The position numbers and the translations under genes were made by a program. The notes below the pieces were generated by a model. It saw only the letters and a program-made list of their open reading frames with translations. It was not told where the DNA came from and made no database searches. Source: Atherinomorus stipes (lineage: Eukaryota > Chordata > Actinopteri > Atheriniformes > Atherinidae). Taken from it: DNA of 64,000 nt. Positions 10,592-23,540 of this stretch are shown one piece after another; within the stretch, counting starts at the first letter, position 1; each line of letters starts with the position of its first letter. Location: the NCBI GenBank assembly GCA_023101725.1, contig JALJCO010010304.1, positions 372,001 to 436,000 on the forward strand. The letters are read 5' to 3'.

Positions 10592-12953
10592 TAGGGGTTG
10601 GTACCGAAACCCGGTATCAAAATAGCCCTGGGGCTGAGTCTCACGGTCTACCCGAACCAATAAGCTGTTGCCTTTCGGTCCTCTTAACGGTATCTTAAGG
10701 TCATATGTCGTTTGTGCAAAACTAAACTCATGCCAAACATTGTATTGCCAACCCCGCTCCTCCTTAACAAGCAACACAGTGCTGCAGGGAGGGGCGACTG
10801 TGGTGCTCACCCGATACGCCGTTTCAGCTGGTGATCAACTTTATGTAAACAGCTACTAACACAGCAGTTAGCTAAACATGTGCATTTGCTTCATAACTTC
10901 ATTTTCAGAAAAATATACATGAAACCCAGTTAGCAACAACTTAAGCTAGCTCCTAACTTGCATTGAAACTCACCCGATACGACGTTTCCACTGCACAGAT
11001 GCAGTCGGCGTCTGATCAGCTCTCCTGATCACTAAAAGCATCTTTGACGAAGTTCGTCTTTGCTAATCCATGAAGAAATATCTGTAACTCCCAGCTGCAG
11101 TTTATGGATCTCTGACAGCTTGAACAGAGTCGCTACATCACCGCAAAGCAGCACAGGTGTGCTTGGTGTTCACCACCAGCGTGTCCCTGAGTCAACTTGA
11201 GGTGACGTGACAGACTGTGGCTGCATTTATTACATATACAAATATTAACGGAACGTTGCACACCAGGCATCTGTTATATATGCGGATCATTAACTATTAC
11301 CTCCTCTAAAATACAGTGTTAGTGAGACATGAAAGAGGAGGAAAAATGGTGTGTATACGGTTATTGATTTTTTCTAAGAACAATGATGATAATGATAATG
11401 ATGATGATTGATTTGTTGTATTGTCCCTGACTTTAGCCTGATGGCAACTAAGAAAGGCTGCAGCTCCCAAAAATGGAAATGATGATATTGTGTTGTTCTC
11501 AAAGTTCTCAGGGTTTGTTTAGCAATTTATCTTTTATTTACTTCACTGTAATTTTGGTTTTTACTTGCAAGTTATGTTTGTTATTTTTTTTGTGAATGGA
11601 TCACCACGAGCATCCGGGAATTTTTGCCAAATTCGTCACATCCGGTTAGGTAGGAGGTGAAAACATCGCTTCGTTGCATAGGGGAGCCACTGAAATACCT
11701 GCTTCATTACTCGTCAATCTTCGTTTATTCTACTTTGGAAATACCGAGAAGTCCCGCTGTGTATGGCTGCCATAAACATATCTATCACACGTACAAGAGA
11801 AGATGTTTGTTCCAGTTCCCAAAACAACAGAAAAAGTCCCGAACAACATGCTAAGTGGCTAGCTGCTATCAAGCCCATAAATGCTGACAGTTCACGCTGG
11901 AAACCATGGAAACATCTAATATGTTCGGGTCACTTTGTGACTGATAAAAAAGCATATAATGTGGTCTCACTTTTTAAACCCTGTAGTTGTTTTTGTACAG
12001 ATGATAGAAAACACCATTAAATCAGTGGATGTACAGAATCACAGCGCCGCCCGCTGTTCCGTCTCCTCAGGACTGTTAACGATCACGTTCATCCAGATTA
12101 CTGCCATCAATGTTCCCACATAAGAATAAAAGCATAAAAAGCGGCAGAAAGGCATTTGCAGCATTATAAACATGCACAGTCATAACCAGTTACATACAGA
12201 TGAGACTGACGGTAATTTATAGATTTATCAATGAGAGTAAACTCCTGAGAAGTACATCAAAGAAATACCACCATTTCTTAAAAATCCGGGGAAATTTAAT
12301 ATTCTATAAAAAATAAATGGCTTGAACACGGGGCTTACCTGATGAAACCAAATACATCATGAGATCGGGAAACTGATCATCAGGCTGTTATGTACAGGTA
12401 GGTTCGTCTAACCAGGCTGTAGCAGCAGAAGACGGGCATCACTTAGTCCAACAGATGCTAGTTTAGCTTCGTATCTTCTAGCGTCGGCAGTGAGACTTTC
12501 AGTATAACTGGACGTCATTTCAATAATATTTCAAAGACAGACCTGCGGAGAAAAAAAATTAAAAAGGGTGCAAAAGCAGTTTTTGAGGCTCATGGTCCAT
12601 CAGACGCCGTTCAAATACGAAGCATGTTTTCACCGGGACCAGCTTCGTGGTCACGTGAATTCCGGGTTGTGACGTAGGCTCGCGCTGATCCATACCTTAA
12701 ACTTTAAAATAAACATTGTGTTGTTGGTTTGTAAGTTAAAAGTGTTTTTATTTTTAAAGTTATTTTTTGTAGTTTATATTTATTTATGTTAGTTTTTATA
12801 TAAACCAATAATGTTTATAATTAGTTTTTTTCTTTTTGTTTTAATCTTTTTTCTTTTTTCTTAAGTACCGATAAGAGTACCAAAAAAGTACCGGATCGAT
12901 AGGAAGTACCAATGATAGTAGTATTGATAAAACCTTAACGGTACCCATCCCTA
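10592..12953. mobile_element. hAT-like element with near-perfect 8-bp duplication
   Basis: The termini 'taggggttggtacc' (10592) and 'ggtacccatcccta' (ending 12953) are inverted repeats with 12 of 14 bases matching. Flanking octamers are 'gagatcgt' (10584-10591) and 'gagatcgc' (12954-12961), 7 of 8. The element contains a THAP-domain relic (11747-11961). Blocks at about 11658 ('ggtgaaaacatcgctt') and 12619 ('aagcatgttttcacc') are inverted, suggesting a further internal element around the relic. No intact transposase is present. Confidence 0.75.
11747..11961 (+). pseudogene. THAP-type zinc-finger relic
   Basis: THAP domains are C2CH zinc fingers that bind DNA; they occur in P-element and Kolobok transposases and in host THAP genes. 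In one plus frame (from about 11753) the translation reads AVYGCHKH, then RRCLFQFPKQQKK. After a frame change at about 11847 it continues HAKWLAAIKPIN, then WKPWKHLICSGHF. The order GC..., FP..., W..., C-x2-H fits a THAP domain, with the invariant FP, W and final C/H pair visible. The first ligand Cys position appears to be Pro. A frameshift splits it, so it is a relic. The downstream AVPTIF-type signature is not clear. Confidence 0.68.
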
Positions 12954-13510
12954 GAGATCGCACATTCTCCTTCTCTTTCTTTCTTTGTTTTAAATCAATA
13001 GCCAACTCCTCTTGTGTTTCTCCCAGTTTGTCCGCAGCTCGTTTGCTCTTAGCACAATGTAAACAGCAAATTTCTTCTTCTATGCTTGTATTATCGGCAG
13101 AGTAGATTCTGAACGCCGTGGCTTCCGTAGTGTTGTGAATGCACATAGGCGCGCTTCCGGGAAATGCAATGTAGTACGGTTGAGGCTCTAAAAAATATAC
13201 TACATTATGTCGTTTCTAGTAAATTATGGACGCTAACTCAGGACTCTTGGATTACATTGGATGAGCAGTATGGAGGAATATTGACAAGTTTTTCTGGACT
13301 TTTTTTTGGACCTTTTTGGTTCAGTCGCCGCTGAACTCCATTACATGAATTTCAGCGGATAACAAGAAGCCTCTGAGATCACCATCTGCATTTGAGATAT
13401 TAAATAAGTGCTCCAGAGTCTTCCTCAGCATGATGGCGAGTAGAAAAAAGGCACATCATTCTGTGGGTGTACTATTCTTTTAATAGTAATTCTTAACATT
13501 TGTGTCTGAG

Positions 13511-15590
13511 GGGCCATTCACACGGGGACAATTGCGGGTAAAAACGACAAAATATTTCATCGGAAGTGCCTTTCGTTCACACGGCAATGGCGTTATTATG
13601 GATTGAAGACGCATTCTGAAGACTCATTCCAAAGTGGAATTCCTGAAGATGGGACGTTGCGCTCTGGTCTGCATGGCCCAAAATTTAAAAATGATGGTTG
13701 AAATGCTCACGCCATGCTCACATTGCATGCACGTTGATGCCACACACAAGCAGGACTACTGGGCCGTCTCATTTCAGAAACAATTAAACGGCTTGGAAGT
13801 GCGCAGGCTACATAGTCCACCCCATAGCCTCCGTAGTCCGTGCACTTGGACTATGGAGGTAGTGTTTGTCTACGGTGTGGAGGTATAGTTTATTTCAGAC
13901 CTGCAAACTCATCAGAGGTGAAAAAGGTGACAGACACCTGACCCCTCTAGGGGAGTTTTAAAATACCAAATTTCAACTTTAAAATAGGCATTCTAGTGCA
14001 CTCAGAAAAGAAAATGTAAGTATCTGACAACATTTCTTTCAAGCAAAGAACCCATATTTATTAGCAAGTTATTTGCAGTGCAGTGTGTAAAGGGAATTGT
14101 CAGTTTGGAAAACGCAGCCCTGGTCTGTCCTATTTCAAGGATTATTGTTTGACCCTCTACAGGCACAAAATCAGACAAACCCCCAAACTGGCCCACAAAA
14201 GTAACATGACTCGGCGTTTCATTTCCATGTTTAAAATAGCATTTTTAAAACAGTGATATCTCTGATCTGAAGATGTATTTTAACCTGACAATCACACGGG
14301 GCAAACGCCGCAACACTTCTCTAGATTACTTTTGGTGTGGACAGCTGCCTTCACTTTTTTTGAAGAATTCGAGCTATCCCAATTTTTGGTGTCTTGGAAG
14401 CAAGAAAAAGGTTGTCCGAATGCTGCTCTTCCTAAATTAGGCAAAAATATATGGAGTTTGCAAGTTTTTAAACCTGAATATCATTCACGTTTCACAACCA
14501 CCATGAACGTTAATATCAGGCCATATAACCAACACTAACAGCTGGGCTGGGCGATACAGCCTCAAATCTATATTGTGGTATAATCTGAAGTATGTGCAGT
14601 AACGATATATATTGTGGTAAATCATTTTCTTCTGTATTTACATACAGAATGTATATATATATATGGAAAACCTATTTTAAAATGATAAGTGATTCAAGTT
14701 CTACAGGTTTTTGCTTTGAAACTTATGTCGTTGTAAGAGAAAGAACAAAAACAACAGATTTCAAACTTTCAATATCTTGGGCAAATGACCTCTGAACATC
14801 AGTATTTCTGCTCTTTGCATGCAGTGATTTAACCTTCCTGCACATCTGTCTGCCAGGTACAGCAACGCTTTAACTAGCCATCAAACCCACGTGGGTGTTC
14901 GGTATTCTCTGTGGCTGCTCGGCCCCGAAATCAGTGCTTCTGTTTACCAGTGTCAACTTTACCACCCTGCTGAGCCTATGGTAGTGTTAGCATTACGTTT
15001 CGTTCGCTTGTCACATCTAAAGCAACTTCTCAGTCACCACCACAGGGTCGCCACCTTTCCTCTCTCCCGACTCTACATGTAGCTTTTCGGGTGTTCTCAG
15101 AGTTTACCTGCCTGCAGGTCTCACCTAAAGACTGTACGGTCCCCATCGCCGCACTCTGCACGTTGCATTCACGTGCTCAATAGGAGTCCGACAGCAGCGT
15201 TTCCAACTCCAACCCCACCCCCCATCAAAAAAACCCAAAACCCTCACTGATCTACACGCTTCATGTGAGTCATATTTTGATCCAAAAAATGCAAATTTTG
15301 CCAAAAGTTTGCAGGTATGTTATTTCCAGTCTTTGGTGCAGACCCCGAAATGGGACATACCTCACATAAACCCAGAGGATCTAGGGTAGATTTTATACAT
15401 GCGCACGGACATGGTGGTGTTCTATCAAAGCACTACCCAACGGCCTGGCGTGCATATCCTAATCTAATTCCACACACTCTTGCGTCCTCGTACGCACGCA
15501 GATTTCTTCATGACGATGCTCGTGTAAACGCGGATAAAAAGATGAGGGGCCACTTCTCTTCTCTTCTGATCGTTGTCGTGTGAACGTCGC
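13511..15590. mobile_element. Terminal-inverted-repeat element, superfamily uncertain
   Basis: The left end 'gggccattcacacggggaca' and the reverse complement of the right end ('ggcgacgttcacacgacaac') form an imperfect inverted repeat. Both sides carry 'ctgag' (13506-13510 and 15591-15595). The inside is non-coding and includes a hAT-like left end, 'gctgggctgggcgata', near 14541. The words 'cgttcacacgg' recur inside at about 13574, so another insertion may be present. Confidence 0.5.
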
Positions 15591-15595
15591 CTGAG

Positions 15596-16937
15596 TTTAC
15601 ATTTAACAGTTAAAGCAACCTTTACCGATGTTGCATTGTTACACTATTTTTTCAACAGGGTACAATGCTATGGATGAGATAATGGAACTCTGAAATACAA
15701 GAGAGACCCACCATTAATCAAAACAAAATATTATTCCAATCTCTAGATATTCAATAAAAACTCCAACCAATACTTGTAGTGGGGTGCACCCTTAGGATTG
15801 GCCAAGCGATCTGCCTGTCTGAAATGCAAGATCGGTAAGGGTTGCTTTAAAGTTTGATTAGTTGTATAAATTGTACTTATGCCTGTGACTGGAGCAGGAG
15901 GATGTTACTACTGAAACGTGACATTTCCACTGTTGACACAAATGTTCAATGCTCAGAGAGAGAAGGACTAACCATGTTTTTCAGGGATTTAACAGCTTTG
16001 TTAGTTCAAAAATAACAGAAAATACACCACTCATAAATCTGGACATTTTTAAGCATTCATTCACAACACAGCAACAACTAAGAGGAGGTTAAGTGCCTGA
16101 TGAAATCCTGCAGGAACCCATCTGAACTTTGACATCAAAAAGAAAAGAAACAAGAAAACCTCATTTTTTCTGGAGATTTTGGAAACTTTCTACTGGTGCT
16201 CTGTCGACAGCACCAGTGACCTACTGAATTACTGTTTGATACTGTTGAAGAAAGAAATGCCCTTCAGTTGATGGTGAAAACTGCCCACACATCATTGGCA
16301 CCCACCCTCAATAAATTAGGACATCCATCGGAAGCAACGTTTGCAGTTAGCAATGAGCGTTATCAAGGACATTTCATGTCCAAACAACAAATGGATCAAA
16401 AACCTCCCCTCAGGAAGGCGTAACAGAGGCCTCTGCATTTCAACCAGTGGGCCCTCTGAACATCGTACAACCTCCAGCTCTTTCTATTCTTAACAAATAA
16501 ACAACAAATAAACAGAGTAGCCATGTTGTTCCATACTGCATTACTCTGACTGTTCCTGTGTATAAGACATACCACACACAGTATATTCGCCAAAGTAAAT
16601 ATGTATTAGGGGTGTGACGGGAGGCGTGGGTTCAGATCCTACTTCTGGTACCATGTGAAGACTTGTTGTCTGAATGAGTGTTCACCAAAATTTGGTGTTG
16701 GGAATAAAATCCAGTGTTTTATCTGCCATAGCAGCGTGTTATTCCTCCTCTGCTCTGTGTGTCCGGTATTCCTCCCGTCCTTGACACGAACACACTGACA
16801 TCCGAGGACAGCAGCAGCACCGTCCACTTTTGTCACAAACAGCGGATATCTTCATGCAATAATTATCTGTGATCTTCTTATTCACTTTTCTTGTGCAACC
16901 AGGAATGCAACAGTCCTTCCAGATTTCCTCCATATTG
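15596..16937. other. Unassigned sequence with a possible hAT end
   Basis: No coding motif seen. 'taggggtgtgacggg' near 16607 resembles a hAT left end, but no partner was found before the next MITE. The remainder shows no repeat I can place. Confidence 0.35.
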
Positions 16938-17766
16938 TTAAAGGAGTGATGACATAACAGTTAAAAACTAGTTTATGTTGTTGGCATTACTTTATATGTA
17001 AATACTCCAAAGAAAAAAACACATTTTTTACAGCGGAGTATTGTTTTGAAACGCCAGACCTCACTTCCTCAGTAATACAGTTGGGTCCGGTGATGATATG
17101 GAGCTTTACCCGGAGACCACGTTGACTTCATTTTGATTGGCTACACCTTATTTGGCTATGACCTTATTTGGAGAATCTAGGTCAAGCTGCGATCGGAGTT
17201 TGCTAAAGGCTAACTGCTAGCAACATGGGCACTTCAGACAGTGTGAGCTACGTTTATCAGACAAGACAGCATTTAGAAAATAAATAACCTTACAGGTAAT
17301 GACAAGGTTGTGGCCCCCTCCCTCAGTGTTGCTGCAGAAGTTTTCTTTTAAATCCATTTGTTTGAAAATCCAGACCTGACTGCACAGAAGTTACTACTAG
17401 CTCCATACACGAAGCTGAATCAGACAGGGAGGGGAGGGGGGAGCGGACGGTGCATAAATCGTTAGGAGAGAGGGGGGGGGGGGGGGCGCTGTTTACTTGA
17501 TAGTGTGCTCTTATTGGAGCAATTAAATTAGGTAGAATGATAGAACTACGTAGAATGATGGAACTACGTAGAATGATAGAACTACGTAGAATGATAGCCT
17601 GCTGTCTGATTCAACTGTTTCTGAGCAGAGAGACAAAGCTGACAGACCATAAACAGGAACTTTGATTCTCACTCTGGACATTCACATGGCCTCATCAGTG
17701 CACAATAGATCATATTATACACCCAAAACCCCAGAAAAGTGAAATTTGATGTCATGGCACCTTTAA
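16938..17766 (+). mobile_element. TTAA MITE, 'aggagtgatgacat' family, copy 1
   Basis: Flanked by TTAA at 16938-16941 and 17763-17766. The ends 'aggagtgatgacat' and 'atgtcatggcacct' form an imperfect inverted repeat. It is nearly identical, in the same orientation, to 41598-42398 over more than 700 bases with few substitutions, pointing to recent movement. It holds a G tract near 17471-17486 and an 18-bp tandem array. Non-coding; ends resemble T2/Kolobok-type MITEs. Confidence 0.88.
17532..17597 (+). repeat. 18-bp tandem array, 3.7 units
   Basis: The unit 'gtagaatgatagaactac' starts at 17532, 17550, 17568 and 17586 (partial); the second unit differs by one base. The sister MITE at 41598 has only about 1.7 units (42199-42228), so the array changed length after the copies separated or in one progenitor. 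Confidence 0.9.
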
Positions 17767-20700
17767 GAAAAAAGTTTGATTCTCATCTGTTCTAATTACA
17801 CATGTACAGAGTGCGCCTTTGCCAAGCAATGTGGTCTGCTTACGGCTTTTTCCCCGGATTAGTCTATATATGCCTGTAGTTGACTTTTGGAAAGTTTGAG
17901 GAACATTCTGTAGCATTATTCAGGGCTACTCAATTTGGTCACACCAAGGCAGCAATCCAGTAGGTTTTCCATCTCTCCCTGCTCCTGACTCAAATTAAAT
18001 AAATCTGATAGCCAATCATGCTCTGCACAATGACTCATTAATGTCTGTTAGAGCACAGAGACATGCTGGACTGCGGCCCTCATAGGACCTTAATTTACTA
18101 AGCCAGATATACCCCGATCCGTTTTTTTCCTTTGTCATATTTAGATTGTTTTATGGTTAAGTGCTCAGAGGTTTATATCACCCACTCCTTTTTGTTTCCT
18201 CTATTTAAGAAACTCTTCCTTGTCTTTCCTTTATGTTTGAAAGTCAGCATCAGAACTGCAATTGTGATGTAAATGGCTGAATTGAGAAACAGGAAGATGT
18301 TTCTCCAAAGATAAGAGGTGATAAGATTGATCTTGTATTAATGAGTTTCTATTTGTGGGTTTTCTACAGAGACCAGAGTTAAAATAATCTGCACAGTTGG
18401 CAATCAATATTTCCAGAAAACGAATAGAACAAGCATTAAGGCTCCGCAAGCTGAAGTCGTTGATGCTGAAAATAAACAAACTGATAAAAATAATTTGTCT
18501 ACTGTTTCTGTACATATGAGAAAAAAGTCACTGATGCAGTGTCTCTTGACAAGAATTTCCTCTTCAAATATAAAATGATTAGTTGTTGACAACAACTCAA
18601 TGAACTCCAACATACAACTGTATTCTTGTGTATTTGTGTATTTAGAAAGAACTCTACAGCTTTCAAACCTCCTCAAGTACAGATATAACACATAACAACT
18701 GCACGTCCACAGTAACAGAAACCTGGATCCTGACAAGGTTTTGCAGTCTTTTTGGTTTTAGGAAAATCTATAGAATGTTTGAAGGTAGAGAAAAGACAGC
18801 AGGCTGCAAAAATACAATCAACAAAGGCAGTGCTGTTCTCTGTAAGGTAGCCTGTGGCTACAAAAAATGGTAAAGCGGTCATTTTTCAGCCAAAAGATGA
18901 ATTGATTGTTCCTCAGCCTCTTGAGGTGTCAAATTGTCTTTGAGGAACACAGCAGACATGCTGGTTGATATTTTGTTGTAGAGAAAAGGGACTGAATAGA
19001 GTGAAAATACAGAAGAAGAAGCCTATGTGTGAATGGTGGGATAGGCATCAGCGCTTTAAAGCCATGTTCAGATAAAAAAAAAAAGTTTTACAGGACAAGA
19101 ACTGTATTATTATGAGTAATTCATGTGTCACTGTTAAGCTGGGTATACACTGTATGCCTTTCTCAGTCGTGTCTCACAGGTTCACCTCAAAATGCATGAA
19201 TAAATCGCAAGGTTCAAAAGTTCATCACGCACCATTCATGTTCCCACACTGGCCCTCATTCATCAAACAATCATACGATATAATCTGTACGTACTATCAT
19301 TTCCACACATGGGGGAATTCTGCATTTTTCAAGCATATGATATGATCAAATCTCACGACAGCTCTGAGTTTGTATGCAAGTTTGAGTCAATGAGAGTTTA
19401 CCACGCAGCAGAATCTGAAAATATTTAACAAAAAATAAGCATGGAACAAAAAAAAATATTAAACCATGGAGACCGACACAGAGGAGAACTGAGCCGATCT
19501 GGCTACTAAGTAATCTGTCCCTTAAAGTTGTATAAGTGCTCATTCATTAGACTCTTTCTTAGCTCAGCTAATGACTTCTTTTCTTCTGTCCCTGTCTGGG
19601 CCGGGCCCGGATCTGACTGGTCTCCAACTGTCAGTGCACTGGTGCACGTGAGGGTCGAAACAGCGTTTGATAGTGAGTTTCATATCGGACCACTTTTTCT
19701 TGACGCACATGCTAAAGAATTGTGGGCTATTATCAACCTAAACTAATAAAACAAATAAACCATATCAGCTAGGCTAACTGATCAAGACCTCTTCTGTGTA
19801 GAGATTTGTGCACATTTCTGACTCCGGATTTTAAGCTGCTAAACACCTCAATTCTTTCCCACCTCACAAATGAGGATTTCTGTGTTGACTGTGTGATGCT
19901 TATCATGTCAATATGGAGCAAAATCTCTGAGGAATGTTTCCAAAACCTGGTTGGATCTGTAGGAGCATTCACACTGTATGAACCCTCTGAAGTTCCCAGA
20001 ACCTTTTCATGAACGGGACCGTTTTTTGCACATTCATAGACCTGCCAACATGTACGCATTTTGTGTAGCAGGTACGCAATTTGACATCCAAATACGCTGG
20101 TACGGCTTGCCTTTCAAAACTATGCAAAAAGCTGCTGATTATCTGAAATCTGTAGGAAATATGCGCATGTCGTATTCATAACTAATAGTAGGAAGCAGCA
20201 GCGTGGTGTAGTGTTTGGTTGTAACCAATAATTGTAGAGAGCTGGAGGAAAGAGCCTCTGATGAACCCATAGTGTTTCATCTTTGCTGCCCCTCGCTTCC
20301 CCCTCCAAGGCTTTCCCCAAACTCACAGCTGTCCACTTTCCCCTGAGGCGCCACAAGGCACGTTAGCAGTCGCCAAGCTGTCTAAACCAAACGATGGAAA
20401 ATGTAAGCTGTATGTGACCCGCTTTACTTTCATATGGTCCATAATGTTACATTCATTTCTAAAACGTTTCAAGACAAAGCATATGAAAAAAGCTCAAAAG
20501 ATTCGCCGACATTGCCCAGTATCCGACCTCCGCGGCAATCGACTCTCGACAGGTGCGGAGCCCCCGCGAGTAGTCCGTCCAGGAGATAACAAGTGATCCA
20601 TTCACATAACTGTCCTGGGGAATAAGAGAGCCTGCTGTCCCAGACAGACTGCTTAAGGGCTGCAGATTAGATATCAGAAGATGTTTTGGGGCAAGTTGGA

Positions 20701-20837
20701 CGTGGTGTCAACCTCGAGTCCTTCAACAGGCCTCCAGAGTTCTCCAGGGACAAATCCATTCCGCAGAACTGCAGCCAGCATGCCAAGCTGGGCATGAATG
20801 GCATCTAGCTTGTGATGCAGTTCGTGCAACGCCAGAA
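17767..20837. other. Unassigned sequence
   Basis: No domain, exon or complete element was recognised. 19137-19160 ('gctgggtatacactgtatg') looks like a MITE end without a partner. Words such as 'gttcccagaacc' near 19992 resemble the repeat at 8110-8300. Open frames up to 110 codons (18404-18736, minus) have no recognisable motif. Confidence 0.35.
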
Positions 20838-21249
20838 TAGGGCTGAACGATTTCAGGAAAAAAATCTAATCTAATCTGGGAGATATTGCGATTTTGATTT
20901 GATTTACGATTTTCTTCAAATCAAGCTTCAATACAAAATTTACAATGTCCAATAACATTTACAAACATGACAGAAAACTCCATTATATCATCAAAGGATT
21001 AAAAACTATTACTCTTAATCAAGTATAACAACTAAAGGTGAGATTTAGCTCACTTTCAAATGCATTTATCAAAAAAATGCATGTACATTCACTGGAACTC
21101 CGGGATTTTCAGATTCCCTTGCAGTCCTCCTCCCTCTACCACAGTTAATCACCCCACTTACTGCTTTTTTCAAATCAGGTCATCTGCATGTTGCTTTACA
21201 CACTTTAATTTCCCATGCCAAAAAGACGTTACTGTGCTATTTTTAATAT
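20838..21249. mobile_element. hAT left-end fragment
   Basis: 'tagggctgaacgattt' (20838) followed by 'attgcgattttgatttgat' resembles the left end of a hAT family. No matching right end was seen, so it is truncated or its partner lies beyond later insertions. Confidence 0.45.
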
Positions 21250-21358
21250 CTAAAGGGATATTGTGTAAGTTCTCCTGTGTTTTATTCACAAAAACTGATT
21301 ATTTGGTTCAAAAGTGTTTTTTCATTAATCAGTAATCACTCCCGTCAACAAACTGAAG

Positions 21359-22443
21359 TAGGGCTGCAACTATCGATTATTTTTGTAATCGAGTAATCTA
21401 GCGACTCTTCTGACGATTAATCGAGTAATCGGATAAATTGGACATTTTGCAAGTTTTTTAAGTTTCACAACTTAAATTGATTGTAAGAGCTAGAATTTCT
21501 AGCTTTCAGAGTTCTACAGTGCTGAGTTTTCCCTGAATGCAGCACTGATGCCCCCCCCCCCCCCCCCCCGCTTCTCAGCCAAAAACTTAATTGTTGCTTC
21601 CACATCTGCACATTTAATTCTGCTTTACTGAAATGGAAACAATTGGCCGTTCATTAGAGGACCTAAATACATATTCAAGTCCACAACACCTGCAGTATAA
21701 ATGTATTAACAAGAAAGGATGATCAGCACCTGCTGAACCAACTCCCAACAGTTTAAAAAAAATCATTTATTTATTGTTATGAAAATTTAAAAACTTGAAG
21801 GGGTTTTTATATTGAAAGTCACTGGATGCTTTCTGCTACTTCTACGTCTGATACCTGAACTAATGAGAGCTGATTCTGGAAGCTGCTCTGTCAAAAACAG
21901 ACTCGACGCCCATATTTAGAGGAGAGCTGTGACAGCGTGCTTCTGGCTCGAGCTGCGGGTCCCCGGTGGCGACTAAACCATTGATTAAAACGGTCTTGTT
22001 AAGTTTCGGAGGCCGCGCTGCGTACGGAGCGCAGAGCAGACGGACCCGCTCTGAACTGCCTTTACTGACCAGGCGCAGCCAAATCCACGAATTATACAAA
22101 TAAATAAAGGACTTATATTATTTCTATGTCATGGATCACGCGCGTACAGAACCGTGGAGAGGGCACTGTGTTTCCTCTCTCTTTCGGTCCAGTTTGTAGG
22201 GTCCCATACAGTTTTTCCTCCCTCCACTTTAGTTACGTTATCACCATAAAGCTGTTATGTTCAACAGAAATACCAGTCCGGGCGGAACGTTCCTTGCGTT
22301 AACGTTGTGCAACAGAAAAACCATCCGGGCGGATGCGCAAAATGCAAAGAGTCAATTTAACGAATCCTCGAGGCAGTTATTTTGCCTCGAGCAATTTTAT
22401 GAATCGAGTTACTCGAATGACTCGAGTAATCGTTGCAGCCCTA
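21359..22443. mobile_element. hAT element, perfect 8-bp duplication
   Basis: Ends 'tagggctgcaac' and 'gttgcagccctaa' give a perfect 12-bp inverted terminus. 'aactgaag' is duplicated at 21351-21358 and 22444-22451. Subterminal 'gtaatcgagtaatc' and 'gactcgagtaatcg' words mirror each other. It is non-autonomous, with no transposase frame, and includes a run of 19 C at 21551-21569. Confidence 0.92.
21551..21569 (+). repeat. Poly(C) run of 19
   Basis: Nineteen consecutive C inside the hAT element. Length may vary and may be affected by sequencing. Confidence 0.95.
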
Positions 22444-23056
22444 AACTGAAGTGCTCCTCTAAGTTCTAAATTTGCCGTTCGTATCATTCATTTATACATC
22501 GAGCGGGTCGGCTCGGTGGAGGCTGCCATGTCGTATCGCCATGTTTTTGCGTTCGGGAGAAGCGTGACGGTAGGAAAACACAGAAACTCACCGGACACAC
22601 CGGAGTTTTCAGCTCAGTTCGAGGTAATGTCTTTGAAAAGTCACCGCGCTGCAGTGGGAAGAAACCAGCGTCTCACTGATGCTGGGTTCACGTGCAGTCG
22701 GGCAGACGGCCGTTGGTAACAAACCAGATGTCATTTTAATCAATGAAGCCGAGCGAAAGACGGTAAAACATGGGTCAGGGAAAACAATACGACATCGCCA
22801 TGACAACAAATCAGATGTGGACTGATGTCACTGTAACTGACGGACCACGTCTTCACATAGAGGCTGGTGATAACTTTACATGCATCGGCTGTCGTCTGTC
22901 TGCCCGGTTTCACGCGAATGCAGCATGAAAAGTACGTGGGAGCTGCTCCCGATTACACAGTGTCCCTTTAAACTATTTCTCATCACAGTTCACTGAAAAA
23001 TATCCAAATAAGAAATCAATATATTTTCTTTTTACAGTTCTTGTATGCAGGCTACC

Positions 23057-23540
23057 TTAAAGGGACTTGAGGCAGGAATTTGAAAAAAACCAAACATGAA
23101 TGTCCCTTTTTTTCATACTAATGGGTGATGAAGCGCTAAATACCAAAAATAACGTTTCCACCCATGTTTCTCTCCGTTGCCTTGAACAGGCTGTGTGCTG
23201 CAAAATGCGCTGCAATTCGGTGTCCGAATTTCCCGCGCTGCCCTGCGGACGTGACGTCAAATGACGCTACATCCGTAGTTTTGATATAGAACGAAGCCGG
23301 TCGCGGTAAATTCAAACACTGTAAGCAATTGTTATGGATTATTCTGCCGTCAGCAAACGATCCAGATCAACTGAAAGACCACTACAAAGTATAACTAAGG
23401 AGAGAAAGGTGAGTAAACAGCATCATAGCTTCAGTTTGTGCATGCTCCCGTGACAGCTTTGCTCGTGGCTGCAGTTACCTGAAGCGCCAGTCGCGGCAGT
23501 CGCGAGTTTCGTTTCTCAATCTTGCCTCAAGTCCCTTTAA
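23057..23540 (+). mobile_element. TTAA MITE, 'agggacttgaggcagg' family, copy A
   Basis: TTAA at 23057-23060 and 23537-23540. The ends 'agggacttgaggcagg' and 'cttgcctcaagtccct' form an inverted repeat. The second copy is at 34251-34719 in the same orientation. Non-coding. Confidence 0.88.

Larger units (their letters stand above)
10302..13433. repeat. Foldback repeat with arms of ~300 bp, split by a hAT-like element
   Basis: The arm 10302-10580 is matched in reverse complement by about 13107-13433. Shared blocks include 'agactctggagcac', 'aacttgtcaatattcctcca', 'gtccataatttact' and 'cacaacactacggaagccac'. The two arms have diverged by substitutions and indels. Between them lie a hAT-like element (10592-12953) and a loop (12962-13106). 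In the loop an open minus-strand frame reads through EEEICCLHCAKSKRAADKLG, then glutamate- and lysine-rich residues, which I cannot assign. The hAT-like element is inserted just inside the left arm. Confidence 0.82.
21250..22971. mobile_element. TTAA-type MITE interrupted by a hAT
   Basis: The left terminus 'taaagggatattgtgtaa' (21251) pairs with the reverse complement of the right terminus 'ttacacagtgtcccttta' (22953-22970) with two differences. The right side has TTAA at 22968-22971; the left has decayed to CTAA. A hAT sits inside at 21359-22443. Without it the MITE is about 630 bp. Non-coding. Confidence 0.72.
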
